DNA from: a bacterium
GTDB taxonomy: Bacteria > RBG-13-66-14
Assembly: GCA_035528375.1 (NCBI GenBank)
Contig: DATKYS010000061.1
Location: 1 to 18,004, forward strand
DNA: 18,004 nucleotides
Reading direction: 5' to 3'
Shown here: piece after piece, positions 15,034 through 18,004 of the stretch
How positions within the stretch are numbered: the first letter of the stretch is position 1
Layout: each line of letters begins with the position of its first letter
The notes under the pieces: generated by a model
Seen by the model: the letters and a program-made list of their open reading frames with translations, nothing else
What the model was told of the DNA's origin: nothing
Database searches by the model: none
Translations under genes and position numbers: made by a program

Positions 15034-15657
15034 ATGGCTGAAAAAACGGGTTTGGTTCGTCAGTGGCCGGGGTATCTCTGGCGGGGTGCGACGGCGGCGC
15101 TGGCCTCCGTCATCCTCCAGTGCGGCGTGGACCTCGCCTTCGGCGTACAGTTCCGCGGCGTTATCTACCTCGCGGGCGACTGGCTGGGAAACCTCGCCTT
15201 CTTCGCCCTCGCCCAGGCCCTCTTCCCCAGCTTCATCGTCCGATTCAAGCACATCCCCACCGCCCTCGGGGTGAGCCTGGCCCTGGGCGGGTTCGCCGGG
15301 TACGTGGTGAGCTGGCTCTTCTCCCGGTTCACCGGTCTCGTGCCCTTCAGCGGCCAGCAGGTCTTCCTCTTCCTCTTCGTGGGGACCTTCCTGGGCCTGG
15401 CGACGGGGGTCGGCTGGAACCTGGCCAAGGGAAGGGCGGTTCTCTTCTGGGCCGGATTCCTGGCGGCCTGCGCCGTGGTCACCGCCTTCTACCACTTCAC
15501 CGCCCCGGTCGAGGTCCGGGAGACCCGCGACATCTTCGATCAGGGGCTCACCCTGGTGGCCGGCTACCTGCCCGTCGTGGCCGTCATCTGGTGGCGCCAC
15601 CGGCCGCGGGGCGACGCCGCCGCGGAGCCGTCGGATTCCCCAACCACATCCGGTTGA
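15034..15657 (+). CDS. Unknown polytopic membrane protein
   Basis: The family is not recognised. The 207 residues contain about six likely membrane helices (roughly 17-38, 45-70, 75-97, 108-130, 134-155 and 168-187). A basic, Asp/Ser-rich cytoplasmic-type tail follows (WWRHRPRGDAAAEPSDS). No catalytic or transport motif stands out. ATG 15034 begins one base after the ptb stop, so it is probably co-translated with ptb. Codon use matches the neighbours. The next gene also encodes a membrane protein of about the same size and helix count, so the two might form a complex. Confidence 0.85.
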   Translation: MAEKTGLVRQWPGYLWRGATAALASVILQCGVDLAFGVQFRGVIYLAGDWLGNLAFFALAQALFPSFIVRFKHIPTALGVSLALGGFAGYVVSWLFSRFTGLVPFSGQQVFLFLFVGTFLGLATGVGWNLAKGRAVLFWAGFLAACAVVTAFYHFTAPVEVRETRDIFDQGLTLVAGYLPVVAVIWWRHRPRGDAAAEPSDSPTTSG

Positions 15658-15671
15658 CCACCCACCCGCCG

Positions 15672-16298
15672 ATGGAGACTTTTCCCGCACAGCAACGGCC
15701 CGAGGAGGGATCGCCCCGCGTACCCGTTCCGGGGCTGGTCCCCAGGGCGCTCGCGTGGGGGGCGCCGGCGGCGCTGGTGCCAGCCCTCTTCACCCTCTTC
15801 GCCGGCGGTGCCCCGGTGGGCGTCGTCGCTGGGGTCTGGCTCGCCCACCTGCTGCGCTACGCGGCGGCCCTCGTGGTCTTCGGCCTGGTGAATCCGCGCT
15901 CCGTCCGCCGTCCGCTGGGTTACCTGAGCGGCACGGTGGCCGGGACGCTGGGCGCCGGTTTTATCATGGTCCTGGCGGCGCTGGTCTTCCCGGGGTGGCT
16001 GGGCGCCTGGGCGCCGGTGAGCCGGGTGCTCTTCGAGGGGGCCGAGGCGGCGGTAGTGGGCTGGTGCCTGTCGGCCGCCGCCACCGCCTGGGGGCGGACC
16101 GTCTGGTCGCCCGTCCTGGGACTGCTCCTGGGGACCCTGGTCGCCGGCATCTCGTCGGCCTGGCTTCCGATGCCCGACGGCATCTGGATGGCCGCCTTCT
16201 GGGGCCTGCGGACCCTGGTGGAGTTCGCGCCGCTGGCCGTCATCTACCACCTCTGGGCGCGCGACGCCGGAACCGTGGAGGAGAAAAATGCGGTATAG
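15672..16298 (+). CDS. Unknown polytopic membrane protein, second of a pair
   Basis: The family is not recognised. The 208 residues start with a Pro/Glu-rich stretch of 20 or so. About six hydrophobic segments follow (roughly 27-45, 48-72, 85-107, 122-140, 145-163 and 171-193), many Gly/Ala-rich. No motif points to a function. ATG 15672 lies 14 bp after the previous stop. The frame is open much farther upstream, to 15063, but that part is the out-of-frame shadow of the preceding gene. The 3' end overlaps the start of the lipoprotein gene by 11 bases, and GAGGAG near its end serves as that gene's ribosome binding site. Confidence 0.85.
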   Translation: METFPAQQRPEEGSPRVPVPGLVPRALAWGAPAALVPALFTLFAGGAPVGVVAGVWLAHLLRYAAALVVFGLVNPRSVRRPLGYLSGTVAGTLGAGFIMVLAALVFPGWLGAWAPVSRVLFEGAEAAVVGWCLSAAATAWGRTVWSPVLGLLLGTLVAGISSAWLPMPDGIWMAAFWGLRTLVEFAPLAVIYHLWARDAGTVEEKNAV

Positions 16299-17340
16299 CA
16301 TGCTCTTGGCCGTTTCGGCGGCCCTCGTTTTCTCCGGATGCACCCGCTCCATCGAGGACCTCGCCGAGGACCTCCGCGCGGGCGACTGGCGCGAGCGCAT
16401 GTCCGCGGTGGAGGAGTTCGCCGACCGGGGGCTCATAGATTACACGGCGCTGGGGCTGGCCGACGACGACTCGCGGGTCCGCAACACCGCCATCGGACGC
16501 CTGACCGCGATGGGGGACGAGGCGGTGCCGGCCATCCTGGCCGTGCTTCAGGGGCACCCCGAGGACGAGACCACCCTGGCGGCCTCGGTGGAGGTGCTGG
16601 AAAACCTGGGCACCCCGGCCCTGGACGGCGTTCTGGACGCGGTCTGGCGGGGCGAGACCGGCGAGGCCGAGATGGGCTACCTCATCCTCCGCCGCGTCCG
16701 GGACGCCGGGGACGAGCTGGAGCGGATGCTCTCGGAGCCCAAGGCCGTCGTCCGGCTCCTGAAGAGCGAGCTTCCCCGGGTCCGCATCTCGGTCATCGGA
16801 GACCTCGTCACCCGCGACGCGGAGTACCTCGAACGGCTCCTGGACCTCTTCTCCGACGGTCGGGCCGGGCAATACATGGCGGCGGCGGCGATGCCGAACC
16901 CGCCCGAACCGCTCCCCGGAGCGGAGGATTTCGGCCCCCCGGGAGCCGGGACGAACGTGCTGAACAACTTCACCGCCCTCAGCCTCAGCCTCTTCATCCA
17001 CCGGCAACGGTTGCTGGCCGCGGGGGAGGACGAATCGCTCCGCGCCGGGATGGCCGGTTCCGTGGAGCCGGTTTACATGACCTACTACGACGAGGTCCCC
17101 TGGCGCCCCTTCTACGAAAACTGCATCCGGGCGGCGGAGAGGGTGGGGGTGGGGGGCGAGCCCTTCGAAAACCTGACCCTGGACCAGTTCGAGGAGATGA
17201 TGGGCGAGCTCTCGGCCTTCTACCATGCGGTGAGCGAGGCCCACTTCGACTTCGAGGGATCGGCGAGGCTCCTGGAGTACTCCAAGGAGTTCGCCCTATT
17301 GCGGGGGGAGATGGCCGCGCTGGCCGGCGGGGGAAGCTGA
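16288..17340 (+). CDS. Predicted lipoprotein with HEAT-like repeats
   Basis: The exact family is not recognised. Residues 1-18 form a lipoprotein signal ending in VFSGC, with lipidation expected on Cys18 (Phe at -3 is unusual). Residues 25-175 look like HEAT-type helical repeats. Examples are DWRERMSAVEEFADRG, DSRVRNTAIGRLTAMGDEAV and RVRISVIGDLVTRDAEYLE, each with the repeat's usual Asp/Arg spacing. Such repeats commonly bind other proteins. The part after residue 190 is Pro/Gly-rich and then helical, with no known motif. ATG 16288 has GAGGAG upstream. This is the last gene of the rightward run; a hairpin with a T-run follows about 50 bp after the stop. A role in envelope assembly is only a guess. 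Confidence 0.85.
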   Translation: MRYSMLLAVSAALVFSGCTRSIEDLAEDLRAGDWRERMSAVEEFADRGLIDYTALGLADDDSRVRNTAIGRLTAMGDEAVPAILAVLQGHPEDETTLAASVEVLENLGTPALDGVLDAVWRGETGEAEMGYLILRRVRDAGDELERMLSEPKAVVRLLKSELPRVRISVIGDLVTRDAEYLERLLDLFSDGRAGQYMAAAAMPNPPEPLPGAEDFGPPGAGTNVLNNFTALSLSLFIHRQRLLAAGEDESLRAGMAGSVEPVYMTYYDEVPWRPFYENCIRAAERVGVGGEPFENLTLDQFEEMMGELSAFYHAVSEAHFDFEGSARLLEYSKEFALLRGEMAALAGGGS

Positions 17341-17392
17341 TAGGGGGCGGCGGCACCGTCCGGCCCGTTCCACGCGGGTTGCGATGACGTAG

Positions 17393-17432
17393 GGGCCGAC
17401 CGACGGCGCGCCGTTCAGGTCGGCCCGTTTTT
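17393..17432 (+). terminator. Intrinsic terminator at the end of the rightward run, formed by a family A repeat
   Basis: The stem GGGCCGACC (17393-17401) pairs with GGTCGGCCC (17418-17426), with the GGCGCGCC palindrome inside the loop. TTTTT follows at 17428-17432. It lies 52 nt after the lipoprotein stop. The same unit ends ribH in the opposite direction. Confidence 0.7.
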
Positions 17433-17652
17433 ATAAGGAAGCCCTCACCCTTTGTCCCTCTCCCACAGGGAGAGGGAGACCGTGGGCCGCTTTATTTACG
17501 TTCCCTGCCCCTTACCCTCACCCCGACCCGTCGGCGAGCCGCTCCCTAGAAGGGAGAGGGGGCCGTCGCACCCTTTATCCGCGCCTGCGATGACGTAGGG
17601 CGGCCCCGTAGGACGAGTCCTCTGCGGGCCGCCGCGAATTGCAATGACGTAG

Positions 17653-17681
17653 GGGCCGACCTTCAGGTCGGCCCGCTTTTT
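17653..17681 (+). terminator. Second hairpin and T-run in the repeat array
   Basis: GGGCCGACC and GGTCGGCCC enclose a loop of four bases (TTCA), and GCTTTTT follows. It is the short form of the family A unit, without the inner GGCGCGCC palindrome. It would act as a backup terminator or simply be a repeat copy. Confidence 0.5.
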
Positions 17682-17857
17682 CATAAGGTGGCCCTCACCC
17701 CCATCCCCTCTCCCGGAGGGAGAGGGGGGCCCGTTCCGGCCCTCACCCGCATTTGCGATGGCGTAGGGGCGGGTCTACTGACCCGCCCGGTGCACTGATG
17801 TAGGGCGGCCCCGTAGGACGAGTCCTCTGCGGGCCGCCGCGAATTGCAATGACGTAG

Positions 17858-17898
17858 GGGCCGACCGACGGCGCGCCGTTCAGGTCGGCCCGCTTTTT
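17858..17898 (+). terminator. Third hairpin and T-run in the repeat array
   Basis: This is the same long-form family A unit as at 17393, with stem arms at 17858-17866 and 17883-17891 and TTTTT at 17894-17898. It belongs to the third copy of the composite repeat. Confidence 0.5.
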
Positions 17899-18004
17899 CA
17901 TAAGGTGGCCCTCACCCCCATCCCCTCTCCCGGAGGGAGAGGGAGACCGTGGGCCGCTTTATTTACGTTCCCTGCCCCTTACCCTCACCCCGACCCGTCG
18001 GCGA

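Larger units (their letters stand above)
17379..18004. repeat. Long array of composite palindromic repeats, running off the right edge
   Basis: There is no gene after 17340. The array holds the composite unit at 17379-17560 and again, interrupted by the window edge, at 17844-18004. Exact direct copies read by eye are 17595-17661 and 17800-17866 (67 bp), 17662-17726 and 17879-17943 (65 bp), and 17467-17537 and 17934-18004 (71 bp). A further family A variant, GGGGCGGGTC with GACCCGCCC, is at 17764-17789. Most A and B units are preceded by TTGCRATGACGTAGGG or a close variant. Confidence 0.9.

Noticed and set aside
17379-18004. CRISPR array
   Set aside because: The repeats are self-complementary, of different lengths and adjoining, with no regular unique spacers and no cas genes nearby.

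Overview
This is a GC-rich bacterial chromosome segment. It probably comes from an uncultured, double-membraned lineage. It carries an LptF/LptG-type lipopolysaccharide-export permease, a predicted lipoprotein, and a secreted subtilase ending in a FlgD/type-IX-like sorting domain. That domain is typical of the FCB group and related candidate phyla. High GC together with dense palindromic repeats would fit a lineage such as Candidatus Coatesbacteria, but this is an impression, not something the window proves. No rRNA, tRNA or CRISPR array was seen.

Layout. The left quarter (1-4993) is transcribed leftward: the 5' end of a membrane protein, a 933-residue S8 protease, a CofE-like protein and ribH (lumazine synthase). 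A 136-bp divergent promoter region (4994-5129) separates ribH from a long rightward run: lptF/G-type permease, tsaD, a small SecD-head protein, secD, secF, a leucine-dehydrogenase-family gene, a fused methyltransferase-endonuclease, ptb, two unknown membrane proteins and a HEAT-like lipoprotein. Many junctions in this run overlap or are nearly touching, so several genes are probably translationally coupled. SecD and SecF power late steps of Sec export. The leucine dehydrogenase relative and phosphate butyryltransferase are the pair expected in branched-chain amino-acid catabolism, here split by the restriction-modification gene.

Three intergenic stretches (about 191-362, 4162-4519 and 17379-18004) are packed with three families of palindromic repeats. 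Some are arranged in the same order as a composite unit of about 182 bp. Several copies form GC-rich hairpins followed by T-runs just after operon ends, so they probably act as transcription terminators.

The most interesting points are: (1) a signal-peptide-bearing protein that looks like the SecD periplasmic head without the membrane channel, lying directly upstream of secD and much less GC-rich than its neighbours; (2) SecF with a large insertion in its periplasmic head that includes a helix-hairpin-helix-like stretch; (3) a sharply AT-rich island confined to the target-recognition region of the methyltransferase; (4) a leucine dehydrogenase relative whose catalytic Lys80 is Gln; (5) the composite repeats, which share a small nested motif across families.
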